From Shinisaurus crocodilurus (Eukaryota; Chordata; Lepidosauria; Squamata; Shinisauridae): a DNA stretch of 64,000 nucleotides. The position numbers and the translations under genes are program-made. Position 1 is the stretch's first letter, and each line of letters begins with the position of its first letter. Location: NCBI GenBank assembly GCA_021292165.1, contig CM037877.1, forward strand, positions 163,366,242 through 163,430,241, in the 5' to 3' direction. Shown in pieces: positions 1 to 10,135 of the stretch. The notes below the pieces were generated by a model. It searched no databases. It saw only the letters and a list, made by a program, of their open reading frames with translations, and was not told the DNA's origin.

Positions 1-822
1 TTCTTTGGAGAAGTAATTTTATTTTTTTTTTAAGGGAAAATGATTGGTGCTTGTCGGGAACTCTTTTCCCGGAGCCTTCGGTAGAAGCTTTCCATCAAGG
101 TCTACTGATGGCTTGTTATGTTTCTGGCAGCATAACTGCTGCCTTTTTGGAACAAAGGGGAAATTAGAAATCATTTGTCATAAAAGCCTTTTTTCCCTTC
201 TTCGGTTCATAAGAGCCTTTGTCTTTTACTGACCCCTTTTGAAAGTTGCAGTTTTGCAAGAGGGAGGGGAGGGGGGGGGAAACCCTCTTGAAAAGGGGAT
301 GCTGCCTTGTCTTTAATCTAAGGGCAAAGTAAGAGCCTAAGTAACTGTCTATAGTACCACTTTAATCAACTTAATGCAGCTCGCTAGGCTACAGGCTTTG
401 GGGGAGTACAAAGAGACACTCAGAGGCGAGGCCCAAAATGGATACTTTCACAGGACATTTGACTAGAAAAGAAATCTCTATGAGATCAGAGATCAGGACC
501 AAGAGGAGTCAATGACATGGCATACAGTGGATTGATAGTGGCTGGAAATGATGCGGCCGTGTTGTGTCAGGAGAGGTGCAGCGGGCAGGAGCCAGCTGGT
601 CCCTCCATCCCGCACAATTTCCTTTATAAGGTGGTTGTGCAAAAGGAGTGCGCCATGATGGACCTTTGTTCAGTTCAAAGGTTTTTGGTGTGTAGTGCTT
701 TTTTTTTTTTATTAACCTCTTTTATTCTAAAGCCCCATTGTGAATTCACAGGGTTTAAAATATGTATCACTGTCCCTTTCATTTCATCCTTCTGAAAAAT
801 CAAAGGCAGGGAGGAGGAAAAA

Positions 823-857
<35 letters not shown>

Positions 858-1155
858 CCAATGAGCCTTGTCTGTTTGAAATGATATGATGTTTGTACGT
901 ATGGTCTCCCGGTATTGCTCTCTCAGTAGAATCTTTTTGATATTTGTGTGTGTGTATATATAGGAGTTAGAAAAGCTAAAGTAACTTGCACGTGAGTAAA
1001 GTGTACCTTTTCCATTTTCTTCTACCTGCATTATGTTCACGTATTTTCAAGGCATAAGAAATAATTTTAAAAGGGCGGGGGGACTCTGTAAATGAAAGAA
1101 CGTCCAGGTGTCTAAAATAATACTTTGCTAAAGCATTGATCTTGAATGTAGATAG
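1..1155. other. Non-coding sequence, no gene recognised
   Basis: No coding feature or repeat family was recognised. A (TA)n tract lies at about 825-856, a short TG/TA tract at about 947-961 and a G-rich run near 265-280. Open frames here are short, start at arbitrary positions and resemble no family I know. Confidence 0.5.
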
Positions 1156-1504
1156 CAGGGATGCAGAACCTCAGGTACACTGATCAAACTGGCCCTCCTG
1201 GGGTCCCAATCCTGCCCTTTGGGGTTCCCCGGAAGGCCACCCCCCTTTCCCCTGATCGTGGATTGTTTGGTGGTTTCCCAGCGTGTGTGTGTATGTTTTA
1301 CCCCATTCTGAAAGGTTGAAATACCTCTCCTAAGGCTCCATTTACTGACAGTAAAAGCTTTAAGCTAAAATATGCTGGTATCTTGGCCTGCCCCCTCCGC
1401 TCCCCGCATTTTGCTTCCAGCCCTGCCCACCACCAGAATGTGGTCCCCAAGAGCTTCTCCAGAACTGAATTGGACCTCAGGCTGAAAGAGGTTCAACACC
1501 CCTG
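1156..1504 (+). mobile_element. Non-autonomous hAT-type element, family A copy 1
   Basis: A 349-bp element whose ends (CAGGGATGCAGAACCTCAGG and, reversed, CAGGGGTGTTGAACC) form imperfect terminal inverted repeats. The flanks GTAGATAG (1148-1155) and GTCTATAG (1505-1512) agree at 6 of 8 positions, as expected for an aged 8-bp hAT duplication. The inside (GGTCCCAATCC near the left end, TAAAAGCTTTAAGCTAAAAT mid-element) recurs in the same orientation at 12185-12598 and 58757-59084. No transposase frame is present. Confidence 0.75.
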
Positions 1505-1950
1505 GTCTATAGGAAACTACTGTCTTGAAGGTGGCTACAATGCAATACACAGTCAAGTGCACTTAATCCACTTATTTCAATGGACTTAGTATGCATAACT
1601 CTGGGTTAGATCATGACCATCAGCGGCAAGCTTGCAGTTGCAAACTGCTAGGCTGCTTACATCCCATGGAGGTTGACTCAGTTTAAGTAGCCTCGCAGGA
1701 GGCAGGATGGCAGCCTGTGCTTTCGGCAAAACATGTGTTCCACCCCGCTATCCCCTTTCCTAAATTTTGTCAGGTGGCAGAGCCTGCGGGACAAGCAAAT
1801 GTGTGGGCGGGACCAGCAGGCATGGTCCTGTTTCTCTTCTGTGCATTTAGTGTACAAATGGAGAGTGCCTTCTGAAACGGGCTATATTGTATGGAACTTA
1901 TGAGGTGACCAGAGTTACAAGTGCTCCTGAGGAATTTATGACATATAGGA

Positions 1951-2279
1951 TGGGTTCAGACAACGTGATAACCCACACCCAAGGGTTGAGTATGGGTTGA
2001 GTGTGGGTTGTTGTTGAACAGTGGGTTGTTGCTGAAACATGGGTTATTGTGTTGTCTGAACCAAACTGTGCTAACAAGCCATGGCTTGTTAAGCACGAAC
2101 AACCCATGAAGAGAACCCATGGTTTGTTGTTGGGTTATGAACTGTGGGTTGTTCACCATGGTTTGTTATCTTGTCTGGGTTCAGGCAACATGATAACCCC
2201 ACGTTTCAACCACCACCCACTTTTCAAAGGCAACCCATACTCAACCCTTGAGTGTGGGTTATTGTGTTGTCTGAACCCA
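1951..2279. mobile_element. MITE-like element with long terminal inverted repeats (TGGGTTCAGACAAC family)
   Basis: The left end TGGGTTCAGACAAC and right end GTTGTCTGAACCCA are exact inverted copies. The inverted match continues inward with substitutions for about 50 bp (AACCCACACCCAAGGGTTGAG against CTCAACCCTTGAGTGTGGGTT). The inside is made of repeated CATGGTTTGTT / AACCCATG motifs that pair with each other. No convincing target duplication was seen. Related sequence occurs at 10854-11222, 19433-20394 and 33270-33462. The superfamily is not assigned. Confidence 0.7.
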
Positions 2280-2373
2280 ATCATAGTCTGAAACCCTAGG
2301 ATGAGGGAAACTGTTCCCCTATCTTCCCTCAATAAGACTCCTGTTTATAGTTAGGAATATAGGAATCTGTCTT

Positions 2374-2415
2374 AGATAAGGTCAGACAATTGGCCCATCT
2401 AGCTCAGGGGACAGA
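2374..2415 (-). mobile_element. Fragment of tRNA-derived SINE
   Basis: The phrase GGTCAGACAATTGGCCCATC followed by TAGCTCAG matches the 3' part of the SINE seen more completely at 30940-31132. Only this portion is present. Confidence 0.5.
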
Positions 2416-2543
2416 GCAAATTACATACTGTACCCCATGAGCCATACACTGGGCTAACCTCCATATGCAAGTACAAATTTACATCTGAGTTACTACAGAA
2501 TCAGGGATTCTAACAGAAATGAGCTCACAGTTCTTTCATATTA

Positions 2544-2544
2544 A

Positions 2545-2606
<62 letters not shown>

Positions 2607-2607
2607 T
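2544..2607. repeat. (AAT)n joined head-to-head to (ATT)n
   Basis: About ten AAT units run directly into about ten ATT units, making a near-perfect inverted repeat of about 60 bp that could form a hairpin. Confidence 0.9.
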
Positions 2608-2639
2608 ACAAATCACCATGTGGTTTACAAATCACCATG

Positions 2640-3006
2640 TGAACCAAAACTCAGTTATCCTTCAAAATTTCGAATAATACAATGGAATTCTCCAATTTAA
2701 AAAATGCATACAAAATGCATATATTAAAAGGAAAATAACATTTAAAAATGCATTATGTTAGGAAAATTGCTTGCCCAAAAAATGTATATCAGGCAAAAAT
2801 ACTTACAAAACTGTATGCACTAGGAGAAATGTGCAGAAGAATGCTTATGAATTTTCATGCGAACTTAAAAAAAAATAAATCTAAAAGTTTGGGGTGAACT
2901 GAACTTAAGACTAGAGAAATTTTCAAAGTTTGAGACAAACTGAATGTAAGACAGGAAAAATGAGAAACGGAGAAAACCTGAAATTGACAAATTCATTCAT
3001 CCCTAC
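2640..3006. repeat. Interspersed repeat, related to 25350-25680
   Basis: This AT-rich stretch shares an order of phrases with 25350-25680: an AATGCATTATGTTAGG-like block, then GCAAAAATG-type units, GAATTTTCATGCGAAC, and an end reading GACAAATTCATTCATCCCTA against GACAGATTCATCCATCTCTA. The CATCCCTA end resembles the terminus of the CAGGGATG hAT groups, so this may be the right part of a non-autonomous hAT. No left terminus was found. Confidence 0.5.
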
Positions 3007-4066
3007 TAGTGGTTCTCCTCCCACACAAAACATTCTTCCTTTTAGTAGTCTAATTTAGAAGGGGAAACGAGCCTTTTGGTTAGTCAGAAACCCTTGGAGA
3101 TCTACTCAAATCACCTAGAGATCTACCTTCTACCCACTCCTACTTTAGATGATTATTTGCACTAACTTTGAACCCTGTTGGTTAATAGTTTCTGGAACAC
3201 GCTGCTACTGAAACTCTTTACATCATGGAGTGGTGGTGGAGAAATTGAGTCCTGTATTTGCTCTGCTGCTTGTACATGATCTACTATCTGCTGACATACA
3301 AGATGTAGTTTAAATTCTATCTTGTATCCACTTGGTTAAGTTTAAAGCATAATCTGTGATTGACAGTCTTCACGGGGGAAAAAAGAAAGAAGGTAAAATA
3401 GTCTGGGTTTTGCCATGAAGTCAGAGCAAAAATATGGGTGACACTGAAGTATTTCCCAAAGATTTGTGTATCATCTTGAGATGTGAATCAAAAACAATTG
3501 TGAGGTGAATGAAAAGGAAAGGGGGGGGGGGAATTAAGATATTGCAACAAACAAAAGCAACATTAATAATTCAGGTAAATAAACTTCCCGGTGTGGAAAG
3601 AAAGCACGCTGTCAAGGTGATGGAGAATCCTTCCTCAAGTACACTTTGGTGACAGAAGAATGCGGAGAGGTTTAATGTTGCATCTTTGCCAGCATGAGCT
3701 TTTTATTCCCCTAATTTCTCTTCACTGGTTACATTTCCCTTAGCCCCTCCGCCTGAGCTAATGTGGTTTACTACAGTTCATAACCCGGCCCCGGTAACAT
3801 GAGTTTGATTTCTAGTTTGGTAAATAGACTTCATTACAATGTTCAGATGCTAACAGCGGGCTTAGTGCAAAGTAAATCTCCCTCGTTTTTTTAAATCTGT
3901 AATATGCCACAATCTGTCTATATTTAATGTGCACACAAGCAGCGCTTCCCTTCCATTTTAACTCATGGAGTGAAGCCCTCCGATTTACTTGATCATAAAA
4001 ATGCACTTTAAAACTGAATGTTGCATTAACATTTTGGGACTTGTGCCCTTAATACTGGGAGCAGAG
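3007..4066. other. Non-coding sequence
   Basis: No repeat family or gene was recognised. A G run (about 3521-3530) is the only simple repeat. The open frames are short and lack any family signature. Confidence 0.45.
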
Positions 4067-4386
4067 CAGGGTGGCCACGTGTCCCATTTTACAGAGGATA
4101 ACCCTCTGTTTCAAGGACTGTCCAAGTCTGGTTTAAAGGTTTAAACCGTAAAAGGGGAGAGCCAGCAGGGGCTTTGAAGTTGCCCCTCCACATTTAGCAT
4201 CCAGGTGGGCAGCAGATTGGCACTCTTCCCCACTATGGTGAGGTGTACTGCATTTCGACTTAAATGATAGCAATTATTTCTAAAGTTTTAGCTAGATGTA
4301 TAAATTAGTACACATGCAAATGTTATGCAAATCCATCTCCTTTTTTTTGGTCCTCTTTTTTTGGCAGTGCATAAGTGGCCATCCTA
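4067..4386 (+). mobile_element. Non-autonomous hAT element, family B (AGGGTGGCCA ends)
   Basis: A 320-bp element starting CAGGGTGGCCACGTGTCC and ending GTGGCCATCCTA, flanked on both sides by the identical octamer GAGCAGAG (4059-4066 and 4387-4394). Internally it has ACAGAGGATAACCCTCTGTT and a TATGCAAATG block. Relatives are at 16141-16438, 26010-26384, 38793-40247, 52504-52833 and 63025-63379. There is no coding capacity. The perfect 8-bp duplication and inverted ends support hAT mobilisation. Confidence 0.85.
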
Positions 4387-4689
4387 GAGCAGAGTTGCTT
4401 TGGGTTTCCAGCAGTGCTTCCCCCAGATTTCTAAGGAAGGGGTATCCAGGTTGGCATCAGCAGGTGGCATTTTGGGGTAGCTGCCAGGACCTCCAGAGGG
4501 CCCACTTCAAACACCTGCCCTGCCCTCCTGCTTCTAAAAGAGCAGCTGAGTCTGGGAGCTAATTTTAATTTCCCGCCATGCATCCAATATAAGTGATGCT
4601 CTAAGGCATGTTGGGAGATTAAAATGGTGTCTTCCATTTAAGGCATTGCAGCTACCCGTTCACCACCACTTCCAGGGCCCACCAAGGTA

Positions 4690-5392
4690 GAAAGGGACCC
4701 ACTAGTGGGCACTTTGCTGACAGTCCCCTCAAACCCGGGGCCAGCTCTCTATTTATCTATAGAGAAAATTAATTTGTGTTTATCTCGCCTAGACTATTGT
4801 AATGCGCTCTACGTGGGGTTACCCTTGAAGACGGTCCGGAAGCTTCAGCTGGTACAGAACGCGGCGGCTCGCCTGATTAAGGGCAGCCGCCGGCGTGATC
4901 ACATCACGCCAGTGCTTAATGAGTTGCACTGGCTACCAGTTGCTTGCCGAGCCTAATTCAAGGTGTTGGTTTTGACCTTTAAAACCCTACACGGCTCCGG
5001 CCCAGCTTGTCTCAAGGAGCGCCTCCAGCAACATCAAGTAGGCCGCTCAACAAGGTCTGCCACGGACGGCCTTCTCCTTATCCCATCAGCCAGAGCAGCC
5101 AGGCTGGTGGGGACTAGGAAGAGGGCCTTCTCTGTGGCGGCCCCCACATTATGGAACTCCCTCCCTAGTGACCTTCGCCATGCCCCCTTCGTGATGAGCT
5201 TCCGCCGTGCATTAAAAACATGGCTGTTCAGGCGGGAATATGGGGTGGGTTAGGTTTTTAATAAGAATTTTTTATATTGTTTTAATTATTATATTTTGTT
5301 GTGTTGTTTTACTGTATTTTGATTGTACATCGCCCAGGGTGGCCAGGTGACCGGCCAGATGGGCGATTAATAAATATAATAAATAAAAAAAT
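4690..5392 (+). mobile_element. L2-clade LINE, 5'-truncated 3' end
   Basis: The last part of an L2-type non-LTR retrotransposon: the C-terminal end of ORF2, a short 3' UTR (GTACATCGCCCAGGGTGGCC) and an ATAATAAATAAA-type tail ending near 5392. Antisense copies of the same tail occur at 6100-6640 and 46303-46618. Truncation is the usual result of incomplete target-primed reverse transcription. Confidence 0.88.
4705..5253 (+). pseudogene. ORF2 C-terminal remnant of L2 LINE
   Basis: The frame reads [39 protein letters not shown], then FKVLVLTFKTLHGSGP, RAFSVAAPTLWNSLP and ends LKTWLFRREYGVG. These are the conserved segments following the reverse transcriptase core in L2/CR1 proteins. Reading is continuous in one frame except for one TAA at 4954-4956. 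The antisense copy at 6286-6618 reads CRAEFKV there, so a single Glu codon has become a stop. Everything upstream, including the endonuclease and RT catalytic core, is missing, so this copy cannot be active. Confidence 0.85.
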
Positions 5393-5399
5393 AAAATAA

Positions 5400-5749
5400 A
5401 AATCTACATTTGCTTTCTTCTTCAACAAATGTCCAAACTGTCATTGTCATCATCATCACCACCCACCACCACCACCACCACCTTATTATTATTTATATGA
5501 GAGAGTTTTACTCATAAAAGCAATCTAAACTCATTTGAAAAAAAATAAAAATAAAATCTGTAGAGGTTTTAAATGCTCTCAGTGCTACCCAATAATTATC
5601 CCATTTGTTTATTATATCACACAAAGTAACTTAGGCAGAGAGTAGGGATCTAAGTGAGGTACTTGCAGTGCTTTGAAACTGGGTCTTCCAGTGTGTTAGC
5701 TCTCTCATCTGTGTATTATAATTGGCTTAGAGTATGCTTTTAAATTTTT
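5400..5749. other. Non-coding spacer with (CAC)n/(TTA)n tract
   Basis: Holds a CAT/CAC-type microsatellite at about 5447-5483 followed by TTATTATTATT. The rest is unremarkable AT-rich DNA. Confidence 0.45.
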
Positions 5750-6800
5750 TTATTTTTTTAGTATAAGTTTCAATAAAACCAAACCATAAAAAAGAAAAAA
5801 GAGACTACACACACACACACACACAGAGAGAGAGAGATTTGAATATATCAGTTATACATAGGCTTCAACAAAGGCAGACCAAATATTCATGTATTTATTC
5901 ATTCAAGAGTGGCATCTATATGCCACCCGTTCAAATGTTGAAAGCGTCGTTAGGTCCTCAATCCATTGTATTATAGGAGGTGAGCATTTGTCCTTCCAGT
6001 GTTGTAATATCAGTCTTTTAGCTATCAAAAAGGCACAGAACATCCATTTACGCTGAACTTCCATGAAGCAGGTAGATGATATTGCTTGCTTGCTTGCTTA
6101 CGGTAATTGTATTTCTAGATCGCCCATCTAGCTGGTCACCCGGCTACTCTGGGTGATGTACAATATAAAATGAAACAAAACGGAATAAAATACACTTAAA
6201 ACAGTATAAATTTTAAAAATCCTAACCCACTCCATATTCCTGCCTGAAAAGCCATGTTTTTCATGAATGGCAGAGCAGAAGCTCATCAAGGAGGGGGCAT
6301 GGCGGAGGTCACTGGTGAGAGAGTCCCCAGATTGGGGGCCACCACAGAAAAGGCCCTCTTCCTAGTCCCAACCAGCCTGGCTGCTTTGGCTGATGGGACA
6401 AGGAGAAGGCTGTCCGTGGCAGATCTTGTTGAGCGGCCTACTTGATGTTGCTGGAGACGCTCCTTGAGATAAACTGGACCGGAACCGTATAGGGTTTCAA
6501 AGGTCAAAACCAACACCTTGAATTCGGCTCGGCAAACAACTGGTAGCCAGTGCAGCTCCTTGAGCACTGGAGTGATGTGATCACGTCGGCGGCTGCCTTT
6601 AATGAGGCGAGCCGTCACGTTCTGTACCAGCTGTACCTTCCAAATTTAAAAGAACGTATGCGTCAGTAAATATTAAAGAGTGTTCCAATACAAAGTTTAT
6701 CAGTATTATATAACCTCCTCCCCAAAAGAGGCAACTTCTGGGCATTGCCAAAACATATGATTAAAGGAAGCATTAGCAGTATTACACCTCCAGCAGTTTG
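5750..6800 (-). mobile_element. L1-like LINE 3' region, interrupted by an L2
   Basis: Read in reverse complement, 6645-6800 gives a segment with CATATGTTTTGGCAATGCC and 5840-6085 gives one with CTCACCTCCTATAATACAATGG. Both match, in the same order, the L1-like fragment at 9545-10052. The two blocks are separated by the L2 at 6100-6640, so one L1 copy was split by a later insertion. An (AC)n(AG)n tract sits at about 5807-5838. Family level is inferred from the protein seen in the 9545 copy. Confidence 0.7.
6100..6640 (-). mobile_element. L2 LINE 3' end inserted into an L1
   Basis: An antisense relative of 4690-5392. The reverse strand encodes [30 protein letters not shown] sequence (within 6286-6618), including the intact CRAEFKVLVLTF segment. 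The 3' UTR and GCTTGCTTGCTT tail lie at the 6090-6110 end. The frame shifts near 6320, where the copy at 4705-5253 continues with LWNSLP. This is a dead, truncated copy. Confidence 0.82.
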
Positions 6801-6932
6801 CTGACTTTGATGACTCAGGGAATGCTTGGAAGTCACATGGCACAGTTCTACTGGGGGGGAGATGTGTTTGATTTGATCCTGTAAGGTACTCTGAGCTCTT
6901 TAGAGGAAGAGATGGTCATGCGTAATACAGAC

Positions 6933-7012
6933 CTCCCCAACCTGGTGCCCTCCAAATGTATTGGACTACAACTCCTACTGGTCCCAACCAACATGACCAA
7001 TAGATGGGGATG
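6933..7012. mobile_element. Family C hAT-type short element, fragment
   Basis: CCTCCCCAACCTGGTGCCCT followed by GGACTACAACTCC matches the left half of the elements at 51698-51830 and 24679-24815. The right terminus is degraded and no duplication can be defined. Confidence 0.5.
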
Positions 7013-7182
7013 ATGCAGGAGTTTGTTCCATGAAAGTGAGAAGTGCCCTAAAGGCACCTCATCAACACTACACATCTGATTCTTTTGTCTTATTGAGCTG
7101 GTCTTGATTATCCCCATGCTTCACTTAGCAGTGTAGTGGTAAATTTTGAAGTGCAGGAGCTCATCATGACAGTCCTCATAGT

Positions 7183-7185
7183 CAT

Positions 7186-7216
<31 letters not shown>

Positions 7217-7325
7217 TTTTATACCCCACCCTTTTTCCTGCAAGGAACCCAAAGCGGTTTACATAATCTTCATCCTCCTCCCCTCCATTTTATCCTCACA
7301 ATAACCCTGTGAGGTCATGACCCCC
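7183..7325 (-). mobile_element. Squamate tRNA-derived SINE, 3' part
   Basis: On the reverse strand it holds the SINE tail: TATAAAATAAATAAAT, the CCTTGCAGGAAAAAGGGTGG block and CACAGGGTTATTGTGAGG. The tRNA-like head is absent. The TTTA repeat at 7183-7220 is the expanded SINE tail. Confidence 0.75.
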
Positions 7326-7394
7326 AGGAGAGTCCTTAACAATGCCCCCAAGGAGAAACCAAAAATACAAGAGAGACCACATATCCATTATTTT

Positions 7395-7395
7395 A

Positions 7396-7436
<41 letters not shown>
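7395..7436. repeat. (TATC)n microsatellite
   Basis: About ten tandem TATC units, followed by ACACACAGAGAG. Confidence 0.95.
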
Positions 7437-7504
7437 CACACACAGAGAGAGGGGGGAGGAAGGAGAGAGCAGTAGTACTAGCACAATCCACAGTTTATTA
7501 GGAT

Positions 7505-7575
7505 CAGCATGACTGCAATCCTATGCATAACATTAGTTACCTGTGCGTAAACTCCATTGAACTCAGTGGTACTTA
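7505..7575. mobile_element. ~90-bp palindromic repeat (GCAATCCTATGCA / CCATTGAACTCA family), partial
   Basis: GACTGCAATCCTATGCATAA followed by ACTCCATTGAACTCAGTGG is the left half of a short inverted-repeat family seen more fully at 35754-35848 and 58032-58118. It is common in the window and has no coding capacity. Confidence 0.55.
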
Positions 7576-9418
7576 ATTTGACAGTATGGGTTAAACTTGT
7601 TAATGCAGGATCTGACTTCCATGGACAGAAAAACTCTGCTCACGGAAGGTAGCCCTTTTGTGGATCCCAAGTTTTGTGGATTCCAAGTCTTGTGAACTTG
7701 AAAATGATGGTTAATAACTTCAGAACAAACCAGGATATTAAGCTGTGATTTCAAATTGATGTAATGTCCTGGATCCACAGCTGTTAACCATGGTTTCACT
7801 GTTTAGATAAAGCAGGAAAATGGGAGACTTCCTGGTTTGTTTGTAAGCATGTGTGAAGGACAGAGCAAAGGAGCCATGTCTGTGGTCAAAGGGACAACAA
7901 CTAAATCTATTTTCAATCGTTCTTTATTTGTTCCATTGTAACAACACAACAACCACATTTGGATGATAGTATGTTGGCATAATAAGCTGAGATAGGATTG
8001 TCTGAACCCTCCCAATACATTAAACTAAATGGATAATAAAATATGACTGGACTAGATGCTGGAGTAACCATTCCTGCTTTGATTTCATTCGGTGTTGTGT
8101 CTTTGTATATTCACTGTAGGCGACAGCAAGAAATAAAAAAGTAAGTTTCCCCAGTATTTTTTCAAATGACCAAGTTCAGACTTACGAAATTCATTAACAT
8201 TTCTGCAATGAGATAAAACCACAAGAGGAACAACAATTTGTATATTGGCGCAAACTGGAGCACTCTTGTGTTTATAAATATTCCTCTATGGAGATAAGTG
8301 TGTGTATTATAATAATTATGCATTAGTGCCTCATTAGTTGGAGGTTACATTCATCCTGTTCCTTTTTTCCTCTAGAGTATTTTTTTTTTGATAAGTAAGC
8401 ACTCTCTTTCTTTCTTTCTTTTTTTAAGGAGAAAGTTTATTTAGCCAGAGAGTTTACCTGTGTCTTTGGAGACTCTGTTGTTGTATATCCTAACCTGGGA
8501 CAGATGGCAAATTACATAGATTCCATGTGTGATCTCAGCTGATTGGCATCTTTTGCTATTCCCCAATGAGGAAAATTTCTAAATCTAATTAATCAAAATG
8601 AGGCTAAAATGTTGTGAAATAAATGTTTCTATAAGGTCATTTTCAAGAGTCACCATATAACTACCCAATCTAGTCTATCCTTATCAGTGTAGCATACAAT
8701 TTGGAAATGTCACAGTATTTAGATTTATGGCATTAGCAGTTCTCTTGATAATTTCATAACAACAGGGCTGAATTAACCATTAGGTTAAGTATGCAATAGT
8801 GTAGGGCTCCTGTCAAATCAAGGTTCCAGCTGAAGCATAGTAATCTGAGAGTGCCCCTATGTGGCAAGTGTAATTATGTTGCTCACTGTGCTGGCCTGCT
8901 CTGAGATTCCTTAAAAGCTCAGAACATGGTAAGAGTTTAATGGGGTGGGGGCGGGGAGAGAAGGCATGTTAGGGAAGGATGTAATAGATGCTTGTAAGAT
9001 TATGTACAGAGTAATGTTTCTTCCTCCCTGATAATACAGGAGTTCATGGTCGTTCAATGGAGTTGTTTTACAATAGTTAAGGATGGGGGGGGGGGAGATA
9101 CTACTTCCCAGAATGCATATTTCATGTACAGCTATCAATGGCTCTTAGCCATAATAGCTAAATAGCTATGCCACTGATTACCAGATGTGGGGACAAACTT
9201 TATGCTATGTTTGGAATGGAAATGCCTAGAGATGTCTGGCTGCCCACTGTTATAAAAGTGTGCTACACTAGATGGATCTTGGTCTGTTCCAAAGGCAAAC
9301 TGGTGTTCAAAGTATGGGAGGTGGGGAGTCGAAAGGCAGGCCCTTTATGAAATCTACAAGTCCCTTTTAGCGATAATAGAGGAGCAAAGGTATGTTTACA
9401 GTCATCAGAACGTGTCTA
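7576..9418. other. Non-coding, mostly repeat-poor sequence
   Basis: About 1.8 kb without a recognised transposon. Short poly-T and (CTTT)n tracts lie near 8378-8425 and a G run near 9085-9095. The frames here (for example 7803-8015 and 8911-9138, reverse strand) have no family resemblance and no intron or promoter context I can identify. Confidence 0.45.
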
Positions 9419-10135
9419 CGAGGGGTCCCAACCGTTTTGGACTCATGGGCACATTTGGGAATTTGAGAAACTGCTGTGGGCACCACCACAAAATGCCTAA
9501 TCAGTGGATTGCCACTTTGGCGACTAACTGTCACATCTATGGATCTTAGGCTGCATCTTATTTAGCAAAAACGTTTGTTTCTTGTCTATTGGACACTGCA
9601 ATGTCTCTTTAATAAGGGATTGTCTAATTTGGCTAACTGCCAGTGGTGCAATACAGCTAGTGCTTCTTTTTGCCTCATGTTTTGGCAATGTCCAGTAGTT
9701 GCTTCTTTTGGGGAACAGGTTATTACACAGATAAATTTTGTACTGGAACAGTCTTTAATATTCACTGATGTACACGCTCTTTACAATTATTTACCCGCTT
9801 CATGGAAATTAACAAATGGAAAGGGAAATGGAGTTTCTGCACCCTTTTGACAGCTAAACACTGATACAGTACTACAATACTAGAAGGATAAACACTCACC
9901 TCCTATAATGCAATGAATTGAGGATCTTACAACACTTTTGATATATGGATGGGTGATTTGGTCTGCTTTTGTTGAAGCCTATGTATAGTTGCTAGAAAGC
10001 TGTATGAATTTCATACAAATCCATGTATGTATATTAAAATGGAAAAAAATAATTAGGGTGCCCACAGGCCCACATTGAGGATCCCTTCGTGAGCGTCATT
10101 GGAAGTGCCCGCAAGCACCATGTTGGGGACCCCTG
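9419..10135 (+). mobile_element. hAT-type element (GGGGTCCC...CC ends) split by an L1
   Basis: The left end reads GAGGGGTCCCAACCGTTTTGG and the right end GTTGGGGACCCCTG, its imperfect inverted copy. Matching internal phrases flank both sides (CATGGGCACATTTGGGA; AGTGCCCGCAAGCACCATG). A related left end occurs at about 38870. The middle (9545-10052) is an L1 fragment, so the original hAT was only about 210 bp as preserved. No clear 8-bp duplication was found. Confidence 0.6.
9545..10052 (+). mobile_element. L1-like LINE 3' fragment
   Basis: The frame from 9575 contains CQWCNTASASFCLMFWQCP followed by GEQVITQIN and HALYNYLPASW. This CxxC...W.CP arrangement is typical of the C-terminal part of L1-type ORF2 proteins. 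The sense strand continues with a phrase equivalent to an LIAKRLILQHWKD segment and a short 3' UTR ending in an A-rich stretch near 10050. The same sequence is found antisense at 5750-6800. It is truncated and frameshifted, so non-functional. Confidence 0.7.
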
